The translations under genes and the position numbers were made by a program. DNA of 64,000 bases from a virus. Position 1 is the first letter of the stretch; each line of letters opens with the position of its first letter. This document shows positions 1 through 8,476 of the stretch, one piece after another. The notes below the pieces were generated by a model. That model made no database searches. It saw only the letters and a list, made by a program, of their open reading frames with translations, and had not been told where the DNA came from. The stretch lies in the IMG/VR virus record IMGVR_UViG_3300020455_000892, positions 1-64,000 of that record; one strand, given 5' to 3'.

Positions 1-629
1 ATATCAACAGGATCAAGTCCTAGTGCCGCCATTGCTTTAGGTGTATGCGGATTTTGTTTTTGATAGTGACAGTATCTGTTTTGTTTACGTTTAATTTGAT
101 CTACATCTAATGTATTACTAGTGTATTTAGGTAGTTCTTCAAAGTACATGTCTAAATTATCCAATGCCATAGTTACAACTTGGTCCATTTCATCTACTTT
201 TACATTACTTGCGGCTACCATATGTTTACTGAATATAGCTTGAGCCCAAGGAGGAAGTTCACGTTGTTTTTTCCATTCTAAATCTTGCACACAATCTCTA
301 AACAAATGACACATAGAATGTTCCCAATCTACAGTAGGTGAATAGTCATGGAAAGCACCAGTAACTTTGTTTTTACCTGCTATAATATCAAATCCATATA
401 TAGGTGCATCATTATTAAATTTTGGGAACACACATATATGAGTCATATATAAACCTTTTGAGTCTCTAGCATCTACACTGTCTATATGAGCTCGTCTAAA
501 ATGCTCTCCTTCGTACACTTTGTTAAGCCAATCAAACTCTGGATCATCAAAATTTTCTGTACCTAAACTAGCACATTTTCCAATAATCTTTTGTTCGCAA
601 TCAATAAGTTTATCCCATATTTCACTCAT
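1..629 (-). CDS. pcyX: Ferredoxin-dependent bilin reductase, PcyX-like (3' end cut by window)
   Basis: The gene reads off the left edge; 209 residues are visible. FDBRs reduce biliverdin IXa to coloured bilins with electrons from ferredoxin, and the marine-phage PcyX type is known to make phycoerythrobilin. Family signs seen: an R-x-x-H-I-D stretch at 46-50, '[10 protein letters not shown]' at 76-85, the active-site 'AFHDYSP' at 92-98 with the conserved Asp95, and the C-terminal '[11 protein letters not shown]' at 186-196, equivalent to the YCQQQ-x-N-x-K-T block of PcyA. The ATG overlaps the stop of the upstream aminolevulinate synthase gene as ATGA, so the two are probably translationally coupled. 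Assignment to PcyX rather than PcyA or PebS rests on phage context and overall look, not on a tree. Confidence 0.85.
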   Translation of the reverse strand, partial: MSEIWDKLIDCEQKIIGKCASLGTENFDDPEFDWLNKVYEGEHFRRAHIDSVDARDSKGLYMTHICVFPKFNNDAPIYGFDIIAGKNKVTGAFHDYSPTVDWEHSMCHLFRDCVQDLEWKKQRELPPWAQAIFSKHMVAASNVKVDEMDQVVTMALDNLDMYFEELPKYTSNTLDVDQIKRKQNRYCHYQKQNPHTPKAMAALGLDPVD

Positions 630-1810
630 AATACTTCCTCTAATCGTTCTGCTAAATCACTAATCATAGCGTTACTGTGCATTGGTGTAGGTGCAAATCT
701 CAAACGTTCTGTGCCTTCAGGCACTGTTGGATAGTTAATCGGCTGTACATAAATGTTATGATCATTTAGTAATGTATCACTTATTTGTTTACAACGAACT
801 GGATCTCCTACTATTACAGGCACAATATGTGTGTCGTTTTCAATCATGTTTATGTTTTTGTGTCTTAGTATTTTCTTTAGTCTTGTTGCACGATTTTGAT
901 GTTGTTCACGGAGTTCAACTCCATGCTCACTACGCAAATATTTTATACTGCTCAATGCTCCTGCACATATAACCGGACTCATGCTTGTGGTAAAAATAAA
1001 ACCACTTGCTACACTTCTAATTGCATCTATAGCAACATCATCTCCTGCAACATAACCACCTTGACAGCCAAATGCTTTGCCTAGTGTACCATTTACGAAG
1101 TCTACTTGGTCTTGTAAGCCAAGTAGTTCTAAATAGCCAGCACCAGTAGTGCCATATAATCCAACAGCATGTACTTCATCACAATATGTAATAGCTTGAT
1201 ATTCTTCAGCAAGTGCAACTATTTCTTTTGCTTTGCTTGTAAAACCATCCATGCTGTATACACTTTCAAACACAATACAAGCTGTACCTTGTACTTGTTC
1301 TAGTACTTGTTCTAAACTATCCATGTCGTTGTGTTCGAATACATGTTTAGGTGCACCACTGTGTCTGATTCCTTGTATAAGACTAGCATGGTTTTTACTA
1401 TCACTTACAAACTCAATGTCTTTTACTATCTTACTAAGTGCTATTAGTGTCCATTCGTTGGCAACATAAGCACTGGAGTATAACAAAGACGACGGCTTGT
1501 TGTGTAATTTCGACAGTTCGTATTCTAGTGCAACATGATAATGACTGGTACCACCTATGTTTCTGGTACCTCCACTACCTGCTCCTGTTTGATCTAGTGC
1601 AGTATGCATAGCATCTAATACAACTTTGTGTTGGCCCATGCCCAAATAGTCATTGCTACACCAGTTAACAATGTTTTTTATATTGTAAGGGCCGTAGTAA
1701 ATTGCTTGTGGATACTCTCCACGTTCTCTAAGTATATCGTTGAATACCCTGTAATTACCACTACTCTTTAAGTTGCTTATAATGTCTTGAAACTTGTTTT
1801 TTTCTATCAT
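626..1810 (-). CDS. hemA: 5-aminolevulinate synthase (ALAS, C4 pathway)
   Basis: A PLP enzyme condensing glycine and succinyl-CoA to 5-aminolevulinate, the committed step of tetrapyrrole synthesis in alphaproteobacteria. With the ATG at 1810 the protein has 394 residues, close to the family's usual 400. Visible hallmarks: '[12 protein letters not shown]' near residue 50, '[13 protein letters not shown]' near 76-88, '[11 protein letters not shown]' near 210, the PLP lysine in 'GTLGKAFG' (Lys245), and '[16 protein letters not shown]' near the C-terminus. A longer frame reaches a TTG at 1855 and an ATG at 1840; 1810 was preferred because the family N-terminus aligns there and a weak AAAGA lies upstream. 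Its stop overlaps the bilin reductase start. The close resemblance to alphaproteobacterial ALAS suggests capture from a host. Confidence 0.95.
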   Translation of the reverse strand: MIEKNKFQDIISNLKSSGNYRVFNDILRERGEYPQAIYYGPYNIKNIVNWCSNDYLGMGQHKVVLDAMHTALDQTGAGSGGTRNIGGTSHYHVALEYELSKLHNKPSSLLYSSAYVANEWTLIALSKIVKDIEFVSDSKNHASLIQGIRHSGAPKHVFEHNDMDSLEQVLEQVQGTACIVFESVYSMDGFTSKAKEIVALAEEYQAITYCDEVHAVGLYGTTGAGYLELLGLQDQVDFVNGTLGKAFGCQGGYVAGDDVAIDAIRSVASGFIFTTSMSPVICAGALSSIKYLRSEHGVELREQHQNRATRLKKILRHKNINMIENDTHIVPVIVGDPVRCKQISDTLLNDHNIYVQPINYPTVPEGTERLRFAPTPMHSNAMISDLAERLEEVL

Positions 1811-1946
1811 GATATTCTTTATACATTTCTTTGTCGACATATGTGTAAGATCCAAACCAAGTACCTAACGTAAAATAACCCATTTTGTTCATTTCTTCAG
1901 TAGCGGCTTGGTAATCTTTAATCCATTCTTTAATGTACTTTAACAT
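1761..1946 (-). CDS. Small hypothetical protein upstream of hemA
   Basis: A 61-residue, lysine- and tyrosine-rich, mostly helical-looking protein with no recognised family. It starts 'MLKYIKEW' and contains a central '[14 protein letters not shown]' stretch. Its end overlaps the start of the aminolevulinate synthase gene by about 50 bases in another frame. A TATAAATA late-promoter sequence ends only five bases before its ATG, which would give an almost leaderless transcript, and no Shine-Dalgarno sequence is visible. An open extension continues upstream to 2315, but it lies antisense to the epimerase gene and was rejected. The gene is probably real but its function is unknown. Confidence 0.5.
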   Translation of the reverse strand: MLKYIKEWIKDYQAATEEMNKMGYFTLGTWFGSYTYVDKEMYKEYHDRKKQVSRHYKQLKE

Positions 1947-1951
1947 AATTA

Positions 1952-1959
1952 TATTTATA
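1952..1959 (-). promoter_or_regulatory. Late promoter TATAAATA upstream of the hemA-pcyX operon
   Basis: On the minus strand the octamer is a perfect T4-type late promoter. With the usual T4 spacing, transcription would start at about 1946, the first base of the small ORF. No TTGACA/TATAAT pair was found facing this way, so the operon may be late-expressed; this is inference. Confidence 0.5.
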
Positions 1960-1966
1960 GTTAATC

Positions 1967-1995
1967 TTGACAAGAAAGATTTTTTACTATATACT
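1967..1995 (+). promoter_or_regulatory. Sigma70-type early promoter for the hldD operon
   Basis: TTGACA at 1967-1972, a 17-base spacer, and TATACT at 1990-1995. An AGGAG Shine-Dalgarno at 2006-2010 lies six bases before the ATG at 2017. This is a near-consensus bacterial promoter, so host RNA polymerase could read it early. Confidence 0.85.
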
Positions 1996-2016
1996 GTTAC
2001 AAAATAGGAGTCAACT

Positions 2017-2886
2017 ATGCATATCGTTACGGGTGCGGCTGGATTTGTAGGTAGTAATCTAGTTGCATATTTAAACAAACAAGGACATGATGATGTGTTG
2101 TTAGTGGATAATCTATCTATGGATAAAACAAAAAACATTGCAGGATTAATTTTTGAAGACTTTATTAGTCCCAACGAATTGTTAGATATGCATATAGATA
2201 AAAGTGATACTGTATGGCATATAGGTGCTAACAGTAGCACAAAAGAAACAGATTGGCAAAAAATATACACAAGTAATGTTGTATATACTAGACAATTATT
2301 GGAAAAATGTAACACAATGGTTTTTGCTAGCAGTGCCAGTGTTTATGGTGACAATATAACTACACAAGAGCACCCAGTTAATGAATCTCCTAAAAATTTA
2401 TATGCCAGTAGTAAGTTAATATGTGATAATATTTTTAGAAACACCATTGGCTGTAAAGTACAAAGTTGGAGATTCTTCAATGTGTATGGAAATAGAGAAG
2501 GTCACAAACAAGCTATAGGAATGGGCAGTCCGTATACAAACTTCATAAAGCAAGCAAAAGATACAGGTGTAATTAAGATATTCGAAGGTAGTGATAAAGT
2601 ACAACGTGACTTTATTTGTGTTGATGATGTGGTACATATAATGTATGAAAGTTTAACATACAATGATAGTTTTATTTGTAACTTAGGTACAGGAACAACT
2701 AATACTTTTGAGTATTGGGCAAAACTTATTGCTAGTCATTATAATGCAGTGATCGAATATATTCCTGTGCCTGATGATCTCAAAGGCATTTATCAAATGT
2801 ATACTTGTAGTAACAATGAACAGTTAGAGACACTTATAAATCATAAATTTATAACACCTGATGAATTTGTTGAGGCTAATTTGTGA
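2017..2886 (+). CDS. hldD: ADP-glycero-manno-heptose 6-epimerase-like SDR (HldD family)
   Basis: An extended short-chain dehydrogenase/epimerase of 289 residues. HldD converts ADP-D-glycero-D-manno-heptose to the L-glycero form used in lipopolysaccharide inner core. Seen: the NAD(P)-binding 'TGAAGFVGSN' at 5-14, 'ASSASVYG' at 104-111, the catalytic Tyr129 and Lys133 in 'YASSK', 'RFFNVYGNREGHK' at 152-164, and 'EGSDKVQRDF' further on. All of these match the E. coli HldD pattern rather than a generic UDP-sugar epimerase. The protein is about 20 residues shorter than the bacterial enzyme. It is first in a four-gene operon with overlapping frames, and the next gene encodes the enzyme of the preceding pathway steps. 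Confidence 0.85.
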   Translation: MHIVTGAAGFVGSNLVAYLNKQGHDDVLLVDNLSMDKTKNIAGLIFEDFISPNELLDMHIDKSDTVWHIGANSSTKETDWQKIYTSNVVYTRQLLEKCNTMVFASSASVYGDNITTQEHPVNESPKNLYASSKLICDNIFRNTIGCKVQSWRFFNVYGNREGHKQAIGMGSPYTNFIKQAKDTGVIKIFEGSDKVQRDFICVDDVVHIMYESLTYNDSFICNLGTGTTNTFEYWAKLIASHYNAVIEYIPVPDDLKGIYQMYTCSNNEQLETLINHKFITPDEFVEANL

Positions 2887-4067
2887 TTGTAGTAATTGGT
2901 GATATTATTATAGATGAATATGTTTATGGTACAAGCACACGCCTTAGTCCAGAAGCACCAGTGCCTGTTGTAAAACACCAAAAGACAGAACGTAAATTAG
3001 GTGGAGCAGGAAATGTTTACAATAACATAAAAAGCCTGTTTGAAACTACAAATCTAAGTTATCCAAATGATGTAACACTTATTGGTTATAGAAATGATAC
3101 TACAGATTGGCCCGTAGAACTATTTTGTACACATATGCCACTAAAGCAAAGAATTTATGCTGACAAACACTATATTACTAGAATTGATAGAGAACAAACA
3201 ATAGACAATAGCACATTGTTTGATTATGTAAAAGAACGTGTACATAACTGTACAGTGGTAATAAGCGATTACAACAAAGGTACCATACAAGATCCGCAAC
3301 GTTTAATAAAGATACTCAAAGATAATCACTGTTATGTAATTGTCGACCCTAAACAACATTTAGATTTATATGCAGGTGCTGATGTAATCAAACCCAATAA
3401 AAAAGAATATGAAGAATATAATAATGGTGTTGATACTAATATGGTTGTAACAATGGGTGCAGATGGTTATATGATAAATGATGTACACTATCCAACACAA
3501 CAACAAGATGTATATGATGTTACAGGTGCAGGTGATACATTTTTAGCAGTGATGTCATACTTTTTAGACATGGGTGAAAGTTTAGAGTTTGCCTGTGAGA
3601 TGGCTAACAAAGGTGCTGGTGTAAGTGTACAACACAATGGTGTTTACGTTGTTGCTTGGAAGGATTTGGATCCTCGCCCTACAGTTGTGTTTACAAATGG
3701 ATGTTTTGATTTACTGCACCGAGGACATGTTGAAATGCTAAAAGCAAGTAAAGCACTCGGAGGGCATCTTGTAGTAGGATTAAATACTGATGCTAGCGTT
3801 AAGAGATTAAAAGGCGATACTAGACCAATTAACAACGAAACTGATAGAAAAGTTGTGCTTGAAAGTTTGGATTTTGTTGACGAAGTAATATTATTTGATG
3901 AAGATACTCCACAAAAATTAATAGAAAGAATACGTCCGGATATTATTACAAAAGGTGGAGACTATACTGTAGATACTGTGGTTGGAAATGAGCTTGCAAA
4001 AGTTGTAATAATACCAACAGTAGAAAACCAAAGCACAACAAATACAATCAAAAGGATGGCATTATGA
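2883..4067 (+). CDS. hldE: Bifunctional heptose-7-P kinase / heptose-1-P adenylyltransferase-like (HldE)
   Basis: A two-domain enzyme. The N-terminal PfkB-type sugar kinase (about 1-258) has 'GDIIIDEY' at the start, 'GGAGNV' at 40-45 and the anion-hole/catalytic 'DVTGAGDTF' at 212-220. The C-terminal cytidylyltransferase-fold domain (about 265-394) has 'TNGCFDLLHRGH' with the nucleotide-binding HRGH at 279-282. In HldE these domains phosphorylate heptose-7-phosphate and then adenylylate heptose-1-phosphate. At 394 residues it is clearly shorter than bacterial HldE (about 477), mostly in the kinase half. The start is GTG at 2883, overlapping the hldD stop. Isomerase GmhA and phosphatase GmhB are not in the window, so sedoheptulose-derived substrate would come from the host. 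Confidence 0.85.
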   Translation: MIVVIGDIIIDEYVYGTSTRLSPEAPVPVVKHQKTERKLGGAGNVYNNIKSLFETTNLSYPNDVTLIGYRNDTTDWPVELFCTHMPLKQRIYADKHYITRIDREQTIDNSTLFDYVKERVHNCTVVISDYNKGTIQDPQRLIKILKDNHCYVIVDPKQHLDLYAGADVIKPNKKEYEEYNNGVDTNMVVTMGADGYMINDVHYPTQQQDVYDVTGAGDTFLAVMSYFLDMGESLEFACEMANKGAGVSVQHNGVYVVAWKDLDPRPTVVFTNGCFDLLHRGHVEMLKASKALGGHLVVGLNTDASVKRLKGDTRPINNETDRKVVLESLDFVDEVILFDEDTPQKLIERIRPDIITKGGDYTVDTVVGNELAKVVIIPTVENQSTTNTIKRMAL

Positions 4068-4432
4068 CACGATTAAAAGGTGAACAACAGAAAGGCTGGG
4101 GTAAAGAACTTATATTTGCAACTACCGACAAGTATTGTGGTAAACTAATGTTCTTCGACAAGAAAGGTGCAAAATTTAGTATGCACTTTCATAAAGAAAA
4201 AGATGAAAGTTGGTATGTTTTAAACGGTAGTTTTACCTTACACACACTAGATACAAAAACAGCAGATATGGAAACACATATTCTCACAAAAGGAGAAACT
4301 TGGCGTAATACCCCTTTATTACCTCATCAGCTTATAGCTATGGAAGATAACAGTATTATAATTGAAGTAAGCACACCAGATAGTGTGGAAGACAATTATC
4401 GTATTTTCAAAGGAGATAGTCAAAGTGAGTAA
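4064..4432 (+). CDS. Cupin-fold protein, sugar-isomerase-like
   Basis: A single-domain cupin of 122 residues. The first cupin motif is 'MHFHKEKDESWYVLNG' (about 41-56), which supplies two His and a Glu as likely metal ligands. The second is 'LLPHQLIAME' (about 86-95). Such small cupins occur as phosphomannose isomerase-like or sugar ketoisomerase-like enzymes in nucleotide-sugar clusters. The ATG overlaps the stop of the HldE-like gene as ATGA, so it belongs to the same operon and probably the same pathway. The substrate cannot be told from the sequence. Confidence 0.75.
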   Translation: MTRLKGEQQKGWGKELIFATTDKYCGKLMFFDKKGAKFSMHFHKEKDESWYVLNGSFTLHTLDTKTADMETHILTKGETWRNTPLLPHQLIAMEDNSIIIEVSTPDSVEDNYRIFKGDSQSE

Positions 4433-5180
4433 TCTTTGGGTATTCGGTGATAGTTTTGTAAGTGATAAAAATCATTGGTATTATTACAATGAACGAGGCG
4501 GCGAATGGAAATGTCCTGATTGGCATTGGCCTAGACAACTTTGTACTAAACTAGGCACTGAATATGTAGCAGGTGCTAGTTTGCCAGGAGTAAGTAATGA
4601 GTGGATTGGATACCAAATAAGTCAATATCTAAACAAAAACAAATTTAGAAAAGATGATTACATTGTAGTGGTAAGCACAAGTATTCACAGAAGATGGCTA
4701 CTCAAAGAGCCTAGTTTAGGAAATTTGTATGTAAACAATTTAGATAAGTTATTACCTAAAAGAACTTTCAAAGCAGTAGAATTGTATCAAGAAGAATTTA
4801 CTGAGCAACATGAAAAGTGTAGTGAGATTTACTATGAGTGGTTTCTAACATGGGTTAGAGAAATTTTAAAACCTTACAAATTTTGTTTACTACCTGGATT
4901 TGATAGCACTAGGTTACATCATGTACCCAATGACTGGGGTATGGTGCAAGCTGAAGAAGCAGAATTTAAGAACCGTGCTGATGATAAATGGATGCAAGAA
5001 AAAATATGGAACGGATCAGATAAAAGATTAGGACATTTTAGTAGATGCAATCATGACATATTATCAGATAAAATAACAAAATACTTTAGAACAGGTGAAC
5101 TGGTTAACTTTCAAACAGATTTTAAACAGTCACTTTTTACTTGTGAGCAAGATTTAATAGACTACAAAATAGAATTATAA
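4425..5180 (+). CDS. SGNH/GDSL-type hydrolase-like protein
   Basis: A protein of 251 residues from the GTG at 4425; AGGAG at 4410-4414 supports this start over an upstream ATG at 4383. The N-terminus 'LWVFGDSFVSD' carries the GDS block with the putative nucleophilic Ser. 'GHFSRCNHDILSDKI' near the C-terminus could supply the His of an SGNH triad. Members of this fold act as esterases or acetyltransferase partners on glycans. It is last in the hldD-hldE-cupin operon and overlaps the cupin stop by eight bases. Its end meets the oppositely directed Fe-S gene, overlapping by 19 bases. The fold is moderately supported; the activity is inferred. Confidence 0.6.
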   Translation: MSNLWVFGDSFVSDKNHWYYYNERGGEWKCPDWHWPRQLCTKLGTEYVAGASLPGVSNEWIGYQISQYLNKNKFRKDDYIVVVSTSIHRRWLLKEPSLGNLYVNNLDKLLPKRTFKAVELYQEEFTEQHEKCSEIYYEWFLTWVREILKPYKFCLLPGFDSTRLHHVPNDWGMVQAEEAEFKNRADDKWMQEKIWNGSDKRLGHFSRCNHDILSDKITKYFRTGELVNFQTDFKQSLFTCEQDLIDYKIEL

Positions 5181-6013
5181 GGAAACTTTCCTTCATATTT
5201 GCTACACCTAGGTTGTGCAGTACATTCTCTACAATGTGGTAATCTAATGTTCTCCCCATTCTTTGTTGTATTGTTTCCGTCATATGCATAACCATTTGCG
5301 TCCCATTGCATGTTGTTTACTTTGTGCATATCACCTACAGTGGTAACACTGTCAACAACTTTTTGATCAACTTCAGGATGAACATTTTTGTGCCAATAAC
5401 TAATTACACTTGGTATCTTTTTGCTATCGTATTTGCCTTTTGATGTTGTTCCAAAAAATATAAAATTTTCACAAGCACCTCCATCTAGCCATGCTTTGTC
5501 ATTCTTTTCGTTATAGTGTATTGCTTGAGCTGGGCAAGCGTTAATACAATCATAACAGCCAGTACATTTTTTCCACATGTTGTGTTGAATTTTTTTACTT
5601 TTATTAGGTATGTTAATAATTTCTGTTTTAAATCCTACCATTGCAAAATGACAATCAAAACCAAATTTATAACTGTATACTAATGTATTTCTTGCTCTTA
5701 CTCCTAGTCCACTTAGTATAGCCGCTTCTTTATAATTGGTATACATAGGATACCAACCAAATATTTTACTTTGTTTAATTGTATCGAGTATTTCCTTGTA
5801 AAAACTATAGTCCCAACTTTCTCCAAATTTACACATAACAATTCCGTGTGTTATGTCAGGAAAATGAATACCATTTGTAAAATCTCTACCAAATACATGG
5901 TACTTGGCTTTTACAGGAGACATACTGGCTTGAAAAGTATCTTCGCGTGACAAGTATGCCATATCCCATGTATCATCAAATAAACTTCGAAACTCATCGA
6001 AATCAACTGACAT
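5162..6013 (-). CDS. 4Fe-4S ferredoxin-type reductase, QueG-like
   Basis: A protein of 283 residues. A classical cluster motif 'CTGCYDCINACP' at about 150-161 is followed by a second cysteine group 'CRECTAQPRC' near the C-terminus. This places it with 4Fe-4S proteins such as epoxyqueuosine reductase (QueG) and reductive-dehalogenase-like enzymes. The N-terminal 140 residues look like the alpha/beta domain found in that group. No other queuosine genes are visible, so tRNA or DNA deazaguanine chemistry is not supported by context. It is the last gene of the operon with methyltransferase, carbamoyltransferase and GT9 genes, overlapping the methyltransferase by 11 bases. It may instead reduce a group on the product of that cluster. 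Confidence 0.6.
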   Translation of the reverse strand: MSVDFDEFRSLFDDTWDMAYLSREDTFQASMSPVKAKYHVFGRDFTNGIHFPDITHGIVMCKFGESWDYSFYKEILDTIKQSKIFGWYPMYTNYKEAAILSGLGVRARNTLVYSYKFGFDCHFAMVGFKTEIINIPNKSKKIQHNMWKKCTGCYDCINACPAQAIHYNEKNDKAWLDGGACENFIFFGTTSKGKYDSKKIPSVISYWHKNVHPEVDQKVVDSVTTVGDMHKVNNMQWDANGYAYDGNNTTKNGENIRLPHCRECTAQPRCSKYEGKFPYNSIL

Positions 6014-6668
6014 CTTTAGCTATCTCAATGTAGTAAACAAAGTCTGCATGTGTAACACTTTTACTGACATTTGTAATTTTTAAATTATTTTTATGTATCA
6101 TATCTGAAAATGTTTCTGGTGTACTACCTGTAATGTTTTCCATTAACATTATTTTACCATCTTCTGTCAGATACTCATTTACATTATCAAAAAAGTTTCG
6201 GTGAATGTTCCAATCTAAATCTCTCATCTTTCTTGGTTCGTGTTCTTTTACTGTAAGGTCATCTCTATAGTCCGGAACAGTAAAATTAAAATGAGGAGGA
6301 TTTGCTATGATAAGATCAAATTTTTGTTTTGGAATATTTTTAAAATTATCTGACAGATAAAATTCGCAGTCTAAGTTATTAACTTGTAGGCTGTTTAATA
6401 TTACTGACTGTGCATGTTCACTTATATCACTGAAACTTATTTGTTTTGTAAGTTTAGAATGTAGTGCTGAAAACCCAAAATATCCAGGTCCACAACACCA
6501 TTCTAATGCATTTTCAAATTGTCGACCTTGAGCAAAATGAAGAAAGCAACTAATAGCATCTTTTACAGTTAATGCACCATATCCGTCAGTCTCTTGATTA
6601 GTGATTACAGTATAGTTGCCGACTTTTATACTATTCGATAAAGTTTCCAAAATATAATAACTTTCCAA
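6003..6668 (-). CDS. Class I SAM-dependent methyltransferase (NPPH motif)
   Basis: A Rossmann-fold methyltransferase of 221 residues. The SAM-binding motif I is 'EWCCGPGYFGFSAL' (about 56-69), and motif IV 'IIANPPHFNF' (about 120-129) is of the NPP(Y/H) kind used by enzymes that methylate amide or amino nitrogens, such as PrmC, RsmC-like or N6-adenine enzymes. The start lies 38 bases inside the 3' end of the carbamoyltransferase gene, and its own 3' end overlaps the Fe-S gene, so it is tightly coupled. Its target is unknown; from context a sugar or small-molecule target is as likely as a nucleic acid or protein. Confidence 0.7.
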   Translation of the reverse strand: MESYYILETLSNSIKVGNYTVITNQETDGYGALTVKDAISCFLHFAQGRQFENALEWCCGPGYFGFSALHSKLTKQISFSDISEHAQSVILNSLQVNNLDCEFYLSDNFKNIPKQKFDLIIANPPHFNFTVPDYRDDLTVKEHEPRKMRDLDWNIHRNFFDNVNEYLTEDGKIMLMENITGSTPETFSDMIHKNNLKITNVSKSVTHADFVYYIEIAKDVS

Positions 6669-8466
6669 ATTCAGGTAGATATAGATATTCTATATCACTT
6701 TGTTGCAAAGTATTAAATGCATCTTGTAAGGTTTCTACCAACGGTTCACCTCCTAAATTAAAACTTGTATTAAACACAATAGGAACACCTGTTTGTTTTT
6801 TAAATTCTTTAATAAAGTTATAATAGTTAGGATTTTCTTCCTCAGTAACAGTCTGGATTCTACAAGTCCCATCTACATGAATGATACAAGGTATTTTTTC
6901 AGCAACTCCTTCTTGACAGTTAACTGCATACATCATATGTGGTGTATCTTCCATGCCTCGCAAGTCAAACCATTCGTGTACATCTTCTGCTAGAATAGTG
7001 CCTGCAAAAGGTCTAAAATATTCTCTATTTTTAACTGTGTTAACATGATCCTTTCCTTTTGGATCTCTCGGATCATAAAGTATACTTCTATTACCTAATG
7101 CTCTTGGACCACTTTCACTGCGTCCTTGAAACATAGCTACAATATTTTTTTCAGTAATAAGTTTTACTACATCACTTTGACTTGCATCAGACATTTGACA
7201 ATCAAATTCAGCAACAAGTTCATCTATATCACTCTGTTCGTAACTGTATTCAGGTCCTAGATAAATGTCACGTCCTCTACGCATTTCGTCTCTGCTTGCT
7301 TCATGATATCCCCAAAGGGCCGCTCCAATAGCAGTACCAGCATCACTACTAATTGGCTCAACATAAAGGTTTATTCCTTCTTCTTTAACCTTTTCTAAGA
7401 AGCTATAATTTGCTACACAATTCAAAGCATAACCTCCCGTAAGAACAACATTTTTCTTATCAGCTAGTTTACTTGCAGTAAGAATGTAATCTAATGCTTT
7501 TACTTGTGTTGCTTGTTGTACTGCATAAGCTAAATCTCTTCGACTAGTTTCTTTAGATACGTCATGATCCGGATTCATCCAAGGTACATTTAGTTCTGGA
7601 TACAACTGCATATTTACTTGAGCACTATTAGGATATGTTGGTATGATAACATTTGCATTACTAAGAGAAAAAGGAGTATGTGGATCAATTAAAGGCGGAA
7701 TAGCTGGATTTTCTTTTCCATAAGGAAATAAGCCCATTGTTTTGCCTGCTTCGATAGCTTGAAATCCACAGTATTGTGTTACTGCTTCATAACATTTTAC
7801 TAGACCAGCTCTATTGGAAATTAAACAAGTGTAATTATTATCTAGTTCTCCAAACTCTTCACCGCTTCTATTAAAAACCAATTGAGTAGTTGCTGGATCA
7901 CGTGTGCCAAAATGTTTAAATTTTGAATTAAATTCAGCAGGATATTCACAATCAATTATTGATTCAACTTCCCAAATTGCATGAGGAGTATCTTCTGAGA
8001 AAGTATCATTTTTCCAAGAGGCTGAAAGTACAGAGCCTGCTCCATCAATTACAACTGCAACTGCATTATCAAATCCACTTCTATAAAAAGCACATGCGGC
8101 ATGTACTTTGTGATGTTGTCTGGACAAATCAGTAAACTGTGGATGATCCCACAAGTTTACTTTTCTATCAATTAGTCCCAGCTTCCTACATAGACCCGAA
8201 TATATGTTATCGCCTGTATAGTCAACTATCAAGTCAGGTTCAGATTCTAATGTTCTAGTATGTGATAGATAAACATGATCTACTTTGTCTGTGTATTTTA
8301 ATACTTCAGTAATGCCTGCCATTGGCATTCCGTCATATTTTGTTCTGGTAAGTCTTTCTTCTTCTATATTAAAAACTATCTTTCCGTCTTTAAGTAGACA
8401 TACACTTGAGTTATGTCCTCGGCTTATGCCTAAAATATAGCCAGATTCATATCGTTTTTTATACAT
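6631..8466 (-). CDS. Carbamoyltransferase, NodU/TobZ family
   Basis: A 611-residue member of the NodU/CmcH/TobZ family, which transfers a carbamoyl group from carbamoyl phosphate via carbamoyl-adenylate to a hydroxyl, typically on a sugar. Seen: 'ILGISRGHNSSVCLL' at the start (Kae1-like domain), the metal-binding-type 'HHKVHAACAFYRSGF' (about 117-131), 'VIDGAGS', and C-terminal 'GRSESGPRALGNRSI', 'VKNREYFRPFAGTIL' and 'PIVFNTSFNLGGEP' blocks. Length is typical. A GGAG lies seven bases before the ATG. Directly upstream is a GT9 glycosyltransferase. Phage homologues are known both in glycan-decoration clusters and in cytosine hypermodification; no TET-like or other DNA-modification partner is visible here. 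Confidence 0.9.
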   Translation of the reverse strand: MYKKRYESGYILGISRGHNSSVCLLKDGKIVFNIEEERLTRTKYDGMPMAGITEVLKYTDKVDHVYLSHTRTLESEPDLIVDYTGDNIYSGLCRKLGLIDRKVNLWDHPQFTDLSRQHHKVHAACAFYRSGFDNAVAVVIDGAGSVLSASWKNDTFSEDTPHAIWEVESIIDCEYPAEFNSKFKHFGTRDPATTQLVFNRSGEEFGELDNNYTCLISNRAGLVKCYEAVTQYCGFQAIEAGKTMGLFPYGKENPAIPPLIDPHTPFSLSNANVIIPTYPNSAQVNMQLYPELNVPWMNPDHDVSKETSRRDLAYAVQQATQVKALDYILTASKLADKKNVVLTGGYALNCVANYSFLEKVKEEGINLYVEPISSDAGTAIGAALWGYHEASRDEMRRGRDIYLGPEYSYEQSDIDELVAEFDCQMSDASQSDVVKLITEKNIVAMFQGRSESGPRALGNRSILYDPRDPKGKDHVNTVKNREYFRPFAGTILAEDVHEWFDLRGMEDTPHMMYAVNCQEGVAEKIPCIIHVDGTCRIQTVTEEENPNYYNFIKEFKKQTGVPIVFNTSFNLGGEPLVETLQDAFNTLQQSDIEYLYLPEFGKLLYFGNFIE

Positions 8467-8476
8467 ATTTTCTCCG

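Noticed and set aside
1947-2315. Long upstream extension of the small ORF before hemA
   Set aside because: It lies antisense to the hldD-like gene and across its promoter; composition is unlike a real protein. Only the part from 1946 was kept.
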